From: Legionella saoudiensis
GTDB taxonomy: Bacteria; Pseudomonadota; Gammaproteobacteria; Legionellales; Legionellaceae
Direction of reading: 5' to 3'
Length of the DNA: 64,000 nucleotides
NCBI RefSeq assembly: GCF_001465875.1
Contig: NZ_LN901324.1
Coordinates: forward strand, 992,001 to 1,056,000
Shown: piece by piece, positions 1 through 9,191 of the stretch
How the letters are laid out: each line of letters begins with the position of its first letter
How positions within the stretch are numbered: position 1 is the stretch's first letter
Translations under genes and position numbers: made by a program
Notes under the pieces: model-generated
The model's input: the letters and a program-made list of their open reading frames with translations, nothing else
Told to the model about the DNA's origin: nothing
Database searches by the model: none

Positions 1-167
1 GACCTAATAGTAAATATGCTTCTGCAGATCAATGCCGTCTGGAGGTAGCGGAGGTTGAAGCAATGTATCAAAAAGAAAAGATACCTTACATTAATTCAAC
101 GAAGTATTCTATTGAAGAAATTTCAACCAAAATATTGGCCGCAGCGGGTTTACAACGCAAGATTTAA
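1..167 (+). CDS. ppsR: PEP synthase regulatory protein PpsR (DUF299), 3' end only
   Basis: Only the last 54 codons are present, read in frame from base 3 to a TAA at 165-167; the gene begins before the window. PpsR is a bifunctional kinase/phosphorylase that inactivates and reactivates phosphoenolpyruvate synthase using ADP and phosphate. The visible tail contains [19 protein letters not shown] and the near-terminal EEISTKIL, which match the conserved C-terminus of the DUF299 family as I remember it from E. coli PpsR. The ATP-binding N-terminal part is outside the window. Identification is firm for family, since the tail is diagnostic. Confidence 0.85.
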   Translation, partial: PNSKYASADQCRLEVAEVEAMYQKEKIPYINSTKYSIEEISTKILAAAGLQRKI

Positions 168-230
168 AAATGCCATTGCCACAGATATAAAATTTAGCAA
201 CTTAAAGCATCCATCATCTTCAAAAGAATC

Positions 231-382
231 CCCAGGATTACGTGCTTCGGACTCCTGGGTTGCTTCGTCCCTACGTTTCTAATAATAATAGATAGATTGA
301 GCATAGGTTTTTCACCCCATTCCATCATTGCGAACGGGAGTGAAGCAACCTAGAGTTCGAAGTGCAGAACTCTAGGTTACTT
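231..382. repeat. Decayed palindromic (REP-like) repeats downstream of ppsR and prpD
   Basis: Two pieces resembling the 86-bp palindrome at 16841 and 23735 lie in the gene-free stretch between ppsR and prpD. Bases about 231-283 resemble its right half (CTGGGTTGCTTCGTCC). Bases 323-382 begin ATCATTGCGAAC and hold a long hairpin with arms 344-358 and 367-381 (one mismatch; core AACCTAGAGTTC / GAACTCTAGGTT, 8-nt loop). There is no T-run after it, so it is not a typical intrinsic terminator, although it could protect or end the two converging transcripts. Confidence 0.6.
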
Positions 383-426
383 ACCGCTATGTTTCTTAGA
401 TCATTAATCCTAATTAACTCGTACCT

Positions 427-1872
427 CTATAGCTTCCACATCGCCATGAAATCGTCAACTTTCATAGCAGCTAAAGTATTGGTATCGCTCATAGCCTTTG
501 TTATTTTTTCTACACGGTCAGCAGCAAATTGAGTGCTCAGGTTTTTTTTGAATTTAGACAATAAAACCGGAATTCCCTCTTCACGTCTGCGCTTATGGCC
601 AATAGGATATTCAACAGTGATCAATTCACTTTCACTACCATCGTTAAACACCAATTTGATGCTATTGGCAATCGAACGTTTTTCCGGATCATGATATTCA
701 CGTGAAAAACGCTCATTTTCCGTTACATGCATCTTCGCACGTAACGCATCAATGCGTGGGTCTGCTGCAACATCATCTTCATAATGCTCTGCGGTTAAAT
801 CACCAAATAGCAAGCCGATAGCAACCATATACTGTAAACAATGATCTCGATCCGCTGGATTATGAAGCGCACCCTGCTTACTAATAATACGAATTGCTGA
901 TTCATGAGTAACTAATTCAATCCGCGCAATATCATCAAATCGCTCTTTTACCATGGGATGTAATGCCACCGCACATTCAACTGCTGTTTGTGCATGAAAC
1001 TCCGCTGGATAAGATAATTTAAACAGCACATTTTCCATTACATAACTACCATATGGGCGCTGGAATTTAAATGGCTTCTTCCCAAATAAAACATCATAAA
1101 AGCCCCAGGTAGGTGCACTTAAAGCACTGGGGTACCCCATTTCACCATGCTTGGCAATTAAAGCCAGGCGCACAGCACGTGATGTGGCATCCCCGGCAGC
1201 CCATGATTTACGAGAACCAGCATTGGGAGCATGCCTGTAGGTTCTCAAGCTTTGACCATCAACAAAAACCTGAGATAAAGTTCTTAACATCATGTCTCTA
1301 TCCGCGCCAAACAACAAAGCAGCAACCGCAGCGCTAGCAACTTTAACTAAAATCACATGATCTAAACCAACACGGTTGAAACTGTTTTCCAGAGCTAAAC
1401 AGCCTTGAATTTCATGCGCCTTAATCATCGCCGTAAGAACATCCTGCATTAGGATAGGTGCCTTACCTTGAGCACAATTTTGTCGGCACATATAATCCGC
1501 AACCGCAAGAATAGCGCCCAGATTATCCGATGGATGCCCCCATTCTGCCGCCAGCCAAGTATCGTTAAAATCCAACCAGCGGATCATCGCTCCAATATTA
1601 AACGCGGCTTGTACCGGATCCAGCTCAAAAGATGTTCCGGGAACGCGTGCCCCTCCCGCCAAAGTAGCGCCAGGAACAACAGGCCCCATTAATTTAGTGC
1701 ATTCAGGAAAGTTAAGCGCCAGAATGCCACAACCTAAAGTGTCCATTAAACACAAACGGGCGGTTTCATAAGCGACAACGCTATCAATCTTTTTGTTTGA
1801 CACATAATCAGCAATATCAATAATCACCTGATCGTAATCAGGCTTCACATTATCTTCTACATAACCGCTCAT
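427..1872 (-). CDS. prpD: 2-methylcitrate dehydratase PrpD
   Basis: Third gene of the methylcitrate cluster. It dehydrates 2-methylcitrate to 2-methyl-cis-aconitate in propionyl-CoA breakdown, in the cytosol. The 481-aa product has the MmgE/PrpD layout: an all-helical first domain with [20 protein letters not shown] near residues 100-120 and a second domain with [13 protein letters not shown]. The length is normal for the family. I placed the start at 1872 ([10 protein letters not shown]), with AGAGGT a few bases upstream and one base after the prpC stop. A longer reading from 1920 would run back into prpC and lacks such a site. The tight spacing implies one transcript, prpB-prpC-prpD. No prpR activator gene is in view. 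Confidence 0.92.
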   Translation of the reverse strand: MSGYVEDNVKPDYDQVIIDIADYVSNKKIDSVVAYETARLCLMDTLGCGILALNFPECTKLMGPVVPGATLAGGARVPGTSFELDPVQAAFNIGAMIRWLDFNDTWLAAEWGHPSDNLGAILAVADYMCRQNCAQGKAPILMQDVLTAMIKAHEIQGCLALENSFNRVGLDHVILVKVASAAVAALLFGADRDMMLRTLSQVFVDGQSLRTYRHAPNAGSRKSWAAGDATSRAVRLALIAKHGEMGYPSALSAPTWGFYDVLFGKKPFKFQRPYGSYVMENVLFKLSYPAEFHAQTAVECAVALHPMVKERFDDIARIELVTHESAIRIISKQGALHNPADRDHCLQYMVAIGLLFGDLTAEHYEDDVAADPRIDALRAKMHVTENERFSREYHDPEKRSIANSIKLVFNDGSESELITVEYPIGHKRRREEGIPVLLSKFKKNLSTQFAADRVEKITKAMSDTNTLAAMKVDDFMAMWKL

Positions 1873-1873
1873 A

Positions 1874-2989
1874 TTAACCTCTAGTATTAATTGCAGGAAA
1901 TTCTTTAGGTTCAGGACCAATGTACTTTGATGAAGGACGAATTAGTTTATTATTCGCACGTTGTTCAAATACATGAGCTGCCCATCCAGTAATGCGCGAC
2001 ATTACGAAAATTGGCGTGAATAAAAAAGTAGGAATTCCACAGTAATGGTACGCAGAAGCACTATAGAAATCGAGATTGGGAAATAATTTCTTTTCTTCCC
2101 ACATGACTTCCTCAATACGCTCAGAAACATTATATAAATCAAGCTGTTGCTTTTCTTCGCCCAAACGGAAGGACCATTTCTTAATAATGTCAGAACGTGG
2201 GTCACTGGTTGTATAAACTCGATGACCAAAGCCCATAACCAACTCTTTATTCTCCAGCATTTTTTTCAAACCAGCCTCAGCCTCATCAGGAGTTTTAAAA
2301 CGCTCAATGACTCCCATTGCTGCCTCATTCGCTCCTCCATGTAAAGGCCCGCGCAAGGTACCAATAGCACTAACAATGGCTGAATAGAAATCTGAAAGTG
2401 TGGCAGCGGTCACCCGTGCTGCAAAAGTTGATGCATTAAACTCGTGTTCCGCATATAAAATTAAGGAAACATTCATCATGTCTACATCAAGCTGGCTTGG
2501 CTTGCGGCCATGCAATAATGCCAGGAAATGCCCACCCGTGGTTGGCTCCTCACTTAAACCGGATATTTCTTTATTTTTAAAATGAAAGTTATACCAGTAA
2601 CAGATCATGCCTGGAAATAAAGCAAGCAGGCGATCGGCAATTTGATGTTCCTCAGAAAAATTATGTTCCGGTTCAATGTTCCCTAAGAATGAACAGGCTG
2701 TTCTTAATACATCCATTGGGTGCGTATCTTTAGGAATCATTTTTAAAACTGCTTTTAATGCTTCTGGCAAAGTACGTAGACCTACAATTTTTTTTGTATA
2801 AGCATCTAACTCGCTCTGTGTTGGCAACTTACCATAAAGTAATAAGTAAGCAACTTCTTCAAACGTAGCATACTCTGCTAAATCATTAATGGAATAGCCT
2901 CTATAATTCAAACCATTTCCCAGGCCAACTGTTGCAATAGCCGACTCACCAGCAATAACTCCGGCTAAACCACCGCTTTTAACACTCAT
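1874..2989 (-). CDS. prpC: 2-methylcitrate synthase PrpC
   Basis: Condenses propionyl-CoA with oxaloacetate to 2-methylcitrate. The 371-aa protein has the short citrate-synthase form without the long N-terminal extension of GltA. The catalytic elements are visible: His in [13 protein letters not shown], His in [13 protein letters not shown] and Asp in [11 protein letters not shown]. It lies between prpB and prpD, which separates it functionally from the true citrate synthase gltA at 35692. Its ATG overlaps the end of prpB by 11 bases, so translation is probably coupled. The N-terminus ([22 protein letters not shown]) is typical of PrpC proteins. Confidence 0.93.
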   Translation of the reverse strand: MSVKSGGLAGVIAGESAIATVGLGNGLNYRGYSINDLAEYATFEEVAYLLLYGKLPTQSELDAYTKKIVGLRTLPEALKAVLKMIPKDTHPMDVLRTACSFLGNIEPEHNFSEEHQIADRLLALFPGMICYWYNFHFKNKEISGLSEEPTTGGHFLALLHGRKPSQLDVDMMNVSLILYAEHEFNASTFAARVTAATLSDFYSAIVSAIGTLRGPLHGGANEAAMGVIERFKTPDEAEAGLKKMLENKELVMGFGHRVYTTSDPRSDIIKKWSFRLGEEKQQLDLYNVSERIEEVMWEEKKLFPNLDFYSASAYHYCGIPTFLFTPIFVMSRITGWAAHVFEQRANNKLIRPSSKYIGPEPKEFPAINTRG

Positions 2990-3866
2990 TGTCTTCTTCC
3001 TCCATCAATTGGTCTAGTTTTTGTTCATAAAGGTGATAACCAAGAACTCCATATAATTCTTCGCGAGTTTGCATTTTACTCAGCATCGATTGTTGTGTGC
3101 CCTGCTGAATAATTGACTGATAAGTAGTTAACGCAGCTTGAGACATCGCTCTAAACGCACTCAGTGGATATAAAATTAAAGAGACTCCCGCAGCAGCTAG
3201 TTCTTCGCGAGTAAATAACGGGGTCTTACCAAATTCAGTAATATTGGCAAGAATGGGCACTTGAACTGCGCGATTAAATGTTTGATATTCATCCAAAGTA
3301 GCCATTGCTTCTGGAAAAATCATATCTGCGCCTAATTCAACGCAAAGCTGGGCTCGCTCAATTGCCGCATTCATCCCTTCAACAGCATAAGAATCTGTTC
3401 GCGCCATAATTACAAAATCAGGATCTAGGCGAGCATCAACTGCAGCTTTAATGCGATCCCCCATTTCTTTCATAGAAACAATGGCTTTATTTGGTCGATG
3501 TCCACACCGTTTTGCAAGAACCTGATCTTCAATATGAATTGCGGCCACACCGGTTTTTTCCATAAGTTTAATGGTTCGCGCAATGTTAAATGCATGCCCC
3601 CAACCTGTATCTACATCTACAAGAAGTGGTAAAGGGCAGGCTTCGGTAATACGACGGGCATCTTCAAGAACTTCAGCTAAGCTGGTCATTCCCAAATCAG
3701 GTATTCCATAAGAAGCATTGGCTACACCTGCGCCTGAAAGATAAATTGCCTGCGCACCGGAGGACTGGGCCAACATAGCAGAATAGGCATTTATTGTACC
3801 GAGCACTTGTAAAGGCTTATTATCTTGTACAGCCTGTCTAAATGCTTTACCCATAGAACGAGCCAT
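2979..3866 (-). CDS. prpB: 2-methylisocitrate lyase PrpB
   Basis: Cleaves 2-methylisocitrate into pyruvate and succinate, the last step of the methylcitrate cycle. The 295-aa protein has the ICL/PEP-mutase fold. The family signature KRCGHRPNK with the catalytic Cys is visible near residue 120, as are LVDVDTGWG with metal-binding acidic residues and HIEDQ. The start at 3866 is supported by AAGGAG nine bases upstream. It is the first gene of prpBCD and is divergent from the phoH-like gene, so the 182-bp gap 3867-4048 should hold the prp promoter. I could not identify a clear -10/-35 pair on that strand. Confidence 0.94.
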   Translation of the reverse strand: MARSMGKAFRQAVQDNKPLQVLGTINAYSAMLAQSSGAQAIYLSGAGVANASYGIPDLGMTSLAEVLEDARRITEACPLPLLVDVDTGWGHAFNIARTIKLMEKTGVAAIHIEDQVLAKRCGHRPNKAIVSMKEMGDRIKAAVDARLDPDFVIMARTDSYAVEGMNAAIERAQLCVELGADMIFPEAMATLDEYQTFNRAVQVPILANITEFGKTPLFTREELAAAGVSLILYPLSAFRAMSQAALTTYQSIIQQGTQQSMLSKMQTREELYGVLGYHLYEQKLDQLMEEEDNEC

Positions 3867-3981
3867 TAACGATCACTCCTTGATTTTTAAGGATTATCAT
3901 TATGCGCTCATCGTTGAATAAATCAAGACATGGAAGCAGCTCAAATTAAATCATACAGTTTAGCTGTCCAGAATCTCCTAC

Positions 3982-4011
3982 TTGCAAAATGTAAGCTTTC
4001 TGCACTATATT
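3982..4011 (+). promoter_or_regulatory. Putative sigma70-type promoter for the ybeZ-ybeY-ybeX-cpxRA run
   Basis: TTGCAA (3982-3987) and TATATT (4006-4011) are separated by 18 bases, in the 182-bp divergent gap ahead of the phoH-like gene. The predicted RNA start near 4018 leaves a leader of about 30-55 bases, depending on the ATG used. Pattern match only. Confidence 0.4.
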
Positions 4012-4048
4012 TATAGTTTTAGAATTAGCCTTTTTTTATCGATAATAT

Positions 4049-4744
4049 ATGTTTGAGGATGACCAACAAGCGATGACTCACCACGTCAAGCTTTCACGTA
4101 AATTAATCACTGCACGCAACGACAAGCAAGCCGCTTTTCTTGATTCTATTGATCGGAACGCCATTACGTTCGCTGTTGGTCCTGCAGGAACGGGTAAAAC
4201 TTATCTTGCCGTATCTAAAGCAATTCAATGCTTTGAAAAAGGTGAAGTGCAACGTCTTATTTTTGTACGGCCTGCGGTCGAGGCTGGGGAAAAACTGGGC
4301 TTTTTGCCTGGTGATTTAGTGGAAAAAGTATTGCCTTATTTAAGACCCATTTATGATGCCTTATATGAAATGATTGGTTTTAAAGAAACCCAAAAGCTCA
4401 TTCAAAGTGACATCATTGAAGTATTACCCCTGGCATTTATGCGTGGACGTACATTAAATGAATCCTTTATCATCCTTGATGAAGCTCAAAATACCACCAT
4501 AATGCAAATGAAAATGTTTTTAACACGTATGGGTTTTGGCTCTAAGACAGTGATTACCGGCGACATGACCCAAGTAGACTTGCCTCGAGGTATTGATTCA
4601 GGACTTGCCCATGCAGTAGGATTATTCAAAAAAATCCCAGAGATAAGTATTCATACCTTCACAAGTCGTGAGGTGGTGCGACATCCTCTGGTATCAAAAA
4701 TTGTTGATTGCTATGATCGTAACTCAACAGGAAAAACTAAATAA
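4049..4744 (+). CDS. ybeZ: PhoH-like P-loop ATPase (YbeZ type), short form
   Basis: Predicted cytosolic ATPase that in other bacteria works with the endoribonuclease YbeY. Walker A (GPAGTGKT, residues 44-51) and a Walker B-like SFIILDEAQNTT are clear, followed by the conserved VITGDMTQVDLP. At 231 aa it lacks the roughly 100-residue N-terminal KH-like region found in E. coli YbeZ, so this is the bare ATPase core. No frame shift or decayed extension was seen upstream. Neither ATG at 4049 nor ATG at 4073 has a strong ribosome site. The stop is 7 bases before ybeY, supporting one operon. The motifs are intact, so I treat it as functional. Confidence 0.88.
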   Translation: MFEDDQQAMTHHVKLSRKLITARNDKQAAFLDSIDRNAITFAVGPAGTGKTYLAVSKAIQCFEKGEVQRLIFVRPAVEAGEKLGFLPGDLVEKVLPYLRPIYDALYEMIGFKETQKLIQSDIIEVLPLAFMRGRTLNESFIILDEAQNTTIMQMKMFLTRMGFGSKTVITGDMTQVDLPRGIDSGLAHAVGLFKKIPEISIHTFTSREVVRHPLVSKIVDCYDRNSTGKTK

Positions 4745-4751
4745 TTTTATT

Positions 4752-5228
4752 ATGACTTATTACATTGATATTCAAAATGCAACCGATGCGCCTCTGGCAA
4801 TGGATGAGGCCCAAATAACGCGTTTAGCTTCACTGGCATTAAGAGATTACAAAAAAGAAGCAGAAGTAACTGTTCGCTTTGTTACTCCAGAAGAAATCAC
4901 GCAATTAAATCGTACATACAGGAAACAAGATAAGCCAACAAATGTCCTGGCCTTTCCAAGTGAATTACCTCCGGAAATTCAACTGGATTTCCCCTTGCTA
5001 GGCGATATAATTATTTGCCCCGAGGTATTACTTGCTGAAAGCGAGGAACTCCATAAAACATTAGATGCTCATTGGAGTCTAATACTGATTCATGGAATCC
5101 TACACTTATTAGGCTATGATCATATTAAGGATGAAGATGCAGCCGTAATGCAGGCAATAGAAATCAAATTGCTAGCTGAATTAGGTTATACTAATCCTTA
5201 CGATGCAGAGGGTAATCAACTTGACTAA
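4752..5228 (+). CDS. ybeY: Endoribonuclease YbeY (16S rRNA 3' maturation)
   Basis: Single-strand-specific metal-dependent endoribonuclease needed for 16S rRNA 3'-end processing and late 70S quality control. The 158-aa product contains the zinc-binding HGILHLLGYDH (H-x3-H-x5-H) near its C-terminal end and the family segment KPTNVLAFPSE. I start it at ATG 4752, 7 bases after the phoH-like stop. A longer reading would begin inside the upstream gene. Its end overlaps the start region of ybeX. The order phoH-like/ybeY/ybeX matches ybeZ-ybeY-ybeX of E. coli. Confidence 0.93.
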   Translation: MTYYIDIQNATDAPLAMDEAQITRLASLALRDYKKEAEVTVRFVTPEEITQLNRTYRKQDKPTNVLAFPSELPPEIQLDFPLLGDIIICPEVLLAESEELHKTLDAHWSLILIHGILHLLGYDHIKDEDAAVMQAIEIKLLAELGYTNPYDAEGNQLD

Positions 5229-6048
5229 AGAGGAAGAAAGCGGTTCATGGTTCGCGCGCTTGAAGCATTTTTTACAAGGCGAACCACAAAATCAAGAAGA
5301 GCTCGTTAGTTTATTGAGAGACGCTCAAATTCGCTCCCTTATCAATTCAGAAACATTAGCAATGATTGAGGGTGCTATTCTTTTCTCGCAAATGCGTGTT
5401 CGAGACATTATGTTGCCGAAAAACCAAATGGTTTGTTTCAAGCAAGATGATGAGTTTAATGATATTATCAAAACAGTGACCCAAACAGGGCATTCTCGCT
5501 TTCCGGTAACCGACGAAAATGGAGAAGAAGTCATCGGCATATTGCATGCTAAAGACTTACTACGTTATCAGGCTGATAACAGCAACTCCTTTGATTTACT
5601 TGATATTTGTAGGCAAGTGACCTTTGTTCCCGAAAGCAGGCGTCTTGATAGTCTGCTTAGCGAGTTCCGTAGTAATAAAAATCATATGGCAATCGTTGTA
5701 GATGAATACGGTGAAGTTTCAGGATTTGTTACTATTGAAGATATAATTGAGCAAATTATTGGAGACATCGAAGACGAATTCGATATCGACGAAGATGCTT
5801 ATATTAAAGCTCATGACAATGGACATTATATTGTCAAAGCACATACCCCAATTGACGAATTTAATGAACAACTCAATACTAATTTTAGCGATGAAACCTA
5901 TGATACAATCGGTGGAATTGTGATGAACAGTTTTGGTTACTTACCTACACGTGGAGAAACCATAACTATTGGTTCTTTGGAATTTAAAATTATTAATGCA
6001 GATGCACGCCGAATTAAGCTTATAGAGTGCATTGAGAAACGCTCTTAA
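5221..6048 (+). CDS. ybeX: CorC/YbeX family CBS-domain protein
   Basis: Cytosolic protein with two CBS domains (about residues 55-180) and a C-terminal CorC/HlyC transporter-associated domain. It is linked to magnesium/cobalt efflux and, in E. coli, to ribosome metabolism. Visible family motifs are VRDIMLPKNQM, HSRFPVTDENGEEVIGILHAKDLL and MAIVVDEYGEVSGFVTIEDIIEQIIGDI. I prefer TTG at 5221 as the start because AGAGGG lies 8 bases before it and the overlap with ybeY falls to 8 bases. An ATG at 5203 in the same frame would add six residues but has no evident ribosome site. Lnt, which usually follows in enterobacteria, is replaced here by cpxR. Confidence 0.88.
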   Translation: MTKEEESGSWFARLKHFLQGEPQNQEELVSLLRDAQIRSLINSETLAMIEGAILFSQMRVRDIMLPKNQMVCFKQDDEFNDIIKTVTQTGHSRFPVTDENGEEVIGILHAKDLLRYQADNSNSFDLLDICRQVTFVPESRRLDSLLSEFRSNKNHMAIVVDEYGEVSGFVTIEDIIEQIIGDIEDEFDIDEDAYIKAHDNGHYIVKAHTPIDEFNEQLNTNFSDETYDTIGGIVMNSFGYLPTRGETITIGSLEFKIINADARRIKLIECIEKRS

Positions 6049-6061
6049 ACCAAGGCATATC

Positions 6062-6742
6062 ATGAATGGAAATATACTTGTTATCGATGATGATACGGAA
6101 TTAACTGATTTGCTGGCCCAATACTTAGAGCCAGAAGGCTATCATGCCATCTGTGTGCATGATGGTGAAAGTGGCGTCAAAAAAGCGTTAAACCAACCTT
6201 TTGATGCCATTATTCTGGATGTAATGCTTCCTAAGTTAAATGGTTTTGAGGTATTAAAATCGATTCGCGAGCATCTTGAAACCCCGGTACTGATGTTAAC
6301 TGCTCGTGGTGACGACATTGATCGCATTGTTGGCCTGGAAATTGGGGCGGATGACTATTTACCCAAACCTTGCAACCCACGCGAGTTGGTTGCCAGGTTG
6401 CGCGCTATTTTAAGACGTACCCAAAAAATACCTGCTTCCAAACCAGTAATCGAGCATCATAACATTGTGGTCGATTGCTCTAAACGCCACGTTACTATGG
6501 CGGGACATTACCTTGAATTAACTAATGCAGAATTCAATATTCTTGAAATGTTAATTAAATCACCTGGGCAAGCCTTTTCTAAAGAAGAGCTGACGGAATA
6601 TGCTTTGGGAAGAAAATACACTGCCTACGACCGCAGTATCGATGTGCACATAAGTAATTTAAGAAACAAATTAGGCGATAATCCGCAGGGCGAACCCATA
6701 GTAAAAACAGTACGAGGTTTTGGATATTTATTTAATGCGTAG
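6062..6742 (+). CDS. cpxR: OmpR-family response regulator CpxR
   Basis: Receiver plus winged-helix DNA-binding protein of 226 aa. The acidic pocket VIDDD, the phospho-acceptor Asp in AIILDVMLPKLNG (about residue 53) and the Lys in ADDYLPKPCNPREL are visible. The C-terminal effector domain has ELTNAEFNIL and YDRSIDVHISNLRNKLGD, very close to CpxR of E. coli. In Legionella, CpxR is known to control several icm/dot genes and effectors. The start at 6062 has AAGG seven bases upstream; an ATG at 6032 lies inside ybeX. It overlaps cpxA by 8 bases. Confidence 0.92.
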   Translation: MNGNILVIDDDTELTDLLAQYLEPEGYHAICVHDGESGVKKALNQPFDAIILDVMLPKLNGFEVLKSIREHLETPVLMLTARGDDIDRIVGLEIGADDYLPKPCNPRELVARLRAILRRTQKIPASKPVIEHHNIVVDCSKRHVTMAGHYLELTNAEFNILEMLIKSPGQAFSKEELTEYALGRKYTAYDRSIDVHISNLRNKLGDNPQGEPIVKTVRGFGYLFNA

Positions 6743-8102
6743 TTTATACTGGAAAATTTTCTTATCTTTCTGGTTAGCAACCATTCTTATTATTATCACT
6801 ACCGCTTGGGTTATTAGCCATGTAGCTCAAAAGTCCTCCTTACCTGCCCAAGAACAGCTTTTTATGGATAGCTATGCGAATGCCGCAGTGGCTACTTTTG
6901 AATCAGGTGAACATACTGCATTATTAAAATGGTTAAATAAAATTGGCATTTCTCGTCACATGACTATGTTCCTAATTTCGAGTACCGGCGAAATTATTGG
7001 CACAGAGGCTCCTCCTGAAAATGTAAAAAAAGTTGCGGAAAACTTACTTAAGGATCAATTAAGTGAAGGCATTTTAAAATCAGGGAAGCTCATTGTCAGC
7101 CATGAAATTTTATCCACATCAGGCAAATTCTATCGCCTGGCTGCGGTGAGCGAAAAACCTATTTCTCATTTTGTTGGTATTCCCTGGGCAGGTCTTGCAA
7201 TACGGCTCATTTTAGCCACATTTATTAGTGGTTTGATTTGCTACTTGCTCTCGCGCTACCTAACCCTACCTTTACGCTCATTAGGTATGGCGGCAAAGTC
7301 TATTGCCAAAGGCCAACTAAATACTCGTGTTGGGCAATTAAAGGGGCACCATAAAGACGAAATTGCGCAGTTGAGTGATGAGTTTGATCGCATGGCAGAA
7401 CAGCTTGAAGCATTAGTTAACTCGAAAGAACGTCTACTTCAGGATATTTCCCATGAGTTAAGATCTCCCCTAGCACGCTTGCAAATTGCGATTGAATTAG
7501 GAAGAAATAAAACCAATCAACTCGCAGAAACAGAGTTTAACCGTATGGAACTCGAATGTTCCCGATTAAATGCATTAATTACCGAAGTGTTAGATTTCGC
7601 ACGTCTGGATAAGTCCACTACGGAGTTGCATCTATCCCTGGTTGACATGCCTGCACTATTAAAAAGCGTGGTTCAAGATGCTAATTATGAATGTAATCAT
7701 GAGACAAATCGAGTAATTGCAGAATCATTAGAGCCCTGTCAATTATTTGTTGATCAACGCTTAATTCATCGCGCAATTGAAAATATCGTGCGCAATGCCT
7801 TGCATTACACTCCCGATACCGAACAAATACGTGTCTCGTTATATCATGATGAAAATAAAGAATGGGTATATATTGATATTAGTGATAAAGGACCTGGCGT
7901 TCCTGAGGAACAGCTAGAAAAAATATTTAATCCTTTTTATCGTGTTGATACTGCCCGCGAGAAAAAAACGGGCGGATATGGTTTAGGTTTAGCCATTGCA
8001 TTTCGTGCCATTCAGTTACATCAAGGCAGCATTAGCGCCGAGAACAACCCTGATGGCGGTTTGCTAGTGCGAATCAAACTAAAAGCAAACTCAATTAATT
8101 AA
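6735..8102 (+). CDS. cpxA: Sensor histidine kinase CpxA
   Basis: Inner-membrane sensor of envelope stress that phosphorylates CpxR. The 455-aa product has an N-terminal TM helix (about residues 6-28), a periplasmic segment, a second TM helix near 150-175 and a HAMP region (YLTLPLRSLGMAAKSIAKGQL). The dimerisation/phosphoacceptor motif is DISHELRSPLAR, followed by the N box (ENIVRNALHYTP), G1 (DKGPGVPEE), F box and G2 (GGYGLGLAIA). The ATG at 6735 overlaps the end of cpxR, so the two are translationally coupled. The 245 bp after it hold only a weak hairpin (AACCT/AGGTT near 8101-8120). Confidence 0.92.
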   Translation: MRSLYWKIFLSFWLATILIIITTAWVISHVAQKSSLPAQEQLFMDSYANAAVATFESGEHTALLKWLNKIGISRHMTMFLISSTGEIIGTEAPPENVKKVAENLLKDQLSEGILKSGKLIVSHEILSTSGKFYRLAAVSEKPISHFVGIPWAGLAIRLILATFISGLICYLLSRYLTLPLRSLGMAAKSIAKGQLNTRVGQLKGHHKDEIAQLSDEFDRMAEQLEALVNSKERLLQDISHELRSPLARLQIAIELGRNKTNQLAETEFNRMELECSRLNALITEVLDFARLDKSTTELHLSLVDMPALLKSVVQDANYECNHETNRVIAESLEPCQLFVDQRLIHRAIENIVRNALHYTPDTEQIRVSLYHDENKEWVYIDISDKGPGVPEEQLEKIFNPFYRVDTAREKKTGGYGLGLAIAFRAIQLHQGSISAENNPDGGLLVRIKLKANSIN

Positions 8103-8347
8103 CCTAAATTTATTATAGGTTGACTATTTTTAAACCCCTGATTAAAAAAAGGATTAACTTCTTCCAAAGAGAACAAGCCAAACAGAAAGAAGAGGATACA
8201 GCTGACGCTGCAAAAATAAAAATATTGCTTATGCTGACAGCATCAAGGCCACGATAATTAGGCTATACTGCTTTTATATGCACTGGACTTCCTTGTCCAA
8301 TTAAGATACAATGTGCAAGACATAGAGCAATCGGAATAATAACCTGT

Positions 8348-9142
8348 ATGGCGACTACCAAATATTTAGAAAAAACGAGTGGCCCTCTTTTCTTTACCGG
8401 CTTTATAGCATCGAAGCTTCAATACGTGCCCTTTGCCGCTGCCGCTGCTGCTTTCCGATTTCTGTCATTAGGTCTATATCTTGTTGCGTATAGCTTCTGG
8501 TTTGCCGCAAGCTATAACCAACCTGAGCACGAACGAGCTCATAAAGAGTGGTATGGTTTTGCTCAAATTAAAGAACAATTTCTGTTTTCATCATTAGCTG
8601 GCTTTATCGCAACCGCTGTAAGTGTTGCCGCTATTTTCGTACCTGCCCTATTTCCGCCAGCAGCCTGGCTTTTTGTTCTAGGAAACACCCTATGGACTAT
8701 AGGTGAATACCATAAACTGAATAACCCACCTAAAGACCAGGATTTTTCCTACTCACAGCAAGAAGCTTATACATCCTATGCTTTATCTACATCAATTATC
8801 AGTGTGATCAGTGCCATTTCCGCTACGATAATGTTTTTCTTTCCACCAATTACCATGGCTCTTTCTATATTCACCATTCTTGTTTGTGCAGGTTTTGGTG
8901 TTTTAGCTTGTGAGTATTTATTAGACTACAATTTTGGTGACCATCCGACAACCTTTACCTCATCAGCTGATGCAATGGAAAAGGGTTTAGGCGCAAGCAT
9001 AACACCCCAAAATGACCTCACGAATACCAAGGAACCAGTACATACCAAACAAATCTTCCAAGATGCATCTCCTGGGGTGCCAGAGAATTTAAATCAAGTA
9101 GTTGATGAGAACAGAGATTTAAACCATCTAGCCATAAAATAA
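8348..9142 (+). CDS. Multi-spanning membrane protein of unknown function
   Basis: I do not recognise this 264-aa protein. It has about four to five hydrophobic helices (roughly residues 25-60, 80-105, 108-125, 150-175 and 178-200), with an alanine-rich first segment. A hydrophilic, acidic C-terminal tail of about 60 residues (from about 205) ends DENRDLNHLAIK. There is no signal peptide cleavage site, enzyme motif or transporter signature. It sits between cpxA and cdd with its own 245-bp upstream gap, so it is probably a separate unit. Several paired helices with a polar C-terminal tail are compatible with a Legionella translocated membrane protein, but that is only a guess; a plain inner-membrane protein is equally possible. 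Confidence 0.7.
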   Translation: MATTKYLEKTSGPLFFTGFIASKLQYVPFAAAAAAFRFLSLGLYLVAYSFWFAASYNQPEHERAHKEWYGFAQIKEQFLFSSLAGFIATAVSVAAIFVPALFPPAAWLFVLGNTLWTIGEYHKLNNPPKDQDFSYSQQEAYTSYALSTSIISVISAISATIMFFFPPITMALSIFTILVCAGFGVLACEYLLDYNFGDHPTTFTSSADAMEKGLGASITPQNDLTNTKEPVHTKQIFQDASPGVPENLNQVVDENRDLNHLAIK

Positions 9143-9156
9143 CTTCTGCTCTATAA
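9128..9156 (+). promoter_or_regulatory. Possible promoter for cdd-punA-deoC
   Basis: A perfect TATAAT at 9151-9156 has TAGCCA (four of six matches to TTGACA) 17 bases upstream at 9128-9133, just ahead of cdd. The -35 lies within the last codons of the membrane-protein gene. Confidence 0.35.
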
Positions 9157-9191
9157 TCTAGCCTTTTCAATTTTATTCAGGCAAGAGATAA

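Noticed and set aside
55..282. Small 75-codon plus-strand frame overlapping the ppsR end
   Set aside because: It is a different frame from the conserved PpsR tail, and its second half runs into the palindromic repeat; no homologous motif seen.
5203..5220. ATG at 5203 as start of ybeX
   Set aside because: No ribosome site before it, whereas TTG at 5221 has AGAGGG at a good distance; kept only as an alternative.
8103..8347. Small gene or RNA between cpxA and the multi-TM protein
   Set aside because: No start with ribosome site, only a weak hairpin and a TATACT without a -35 match.
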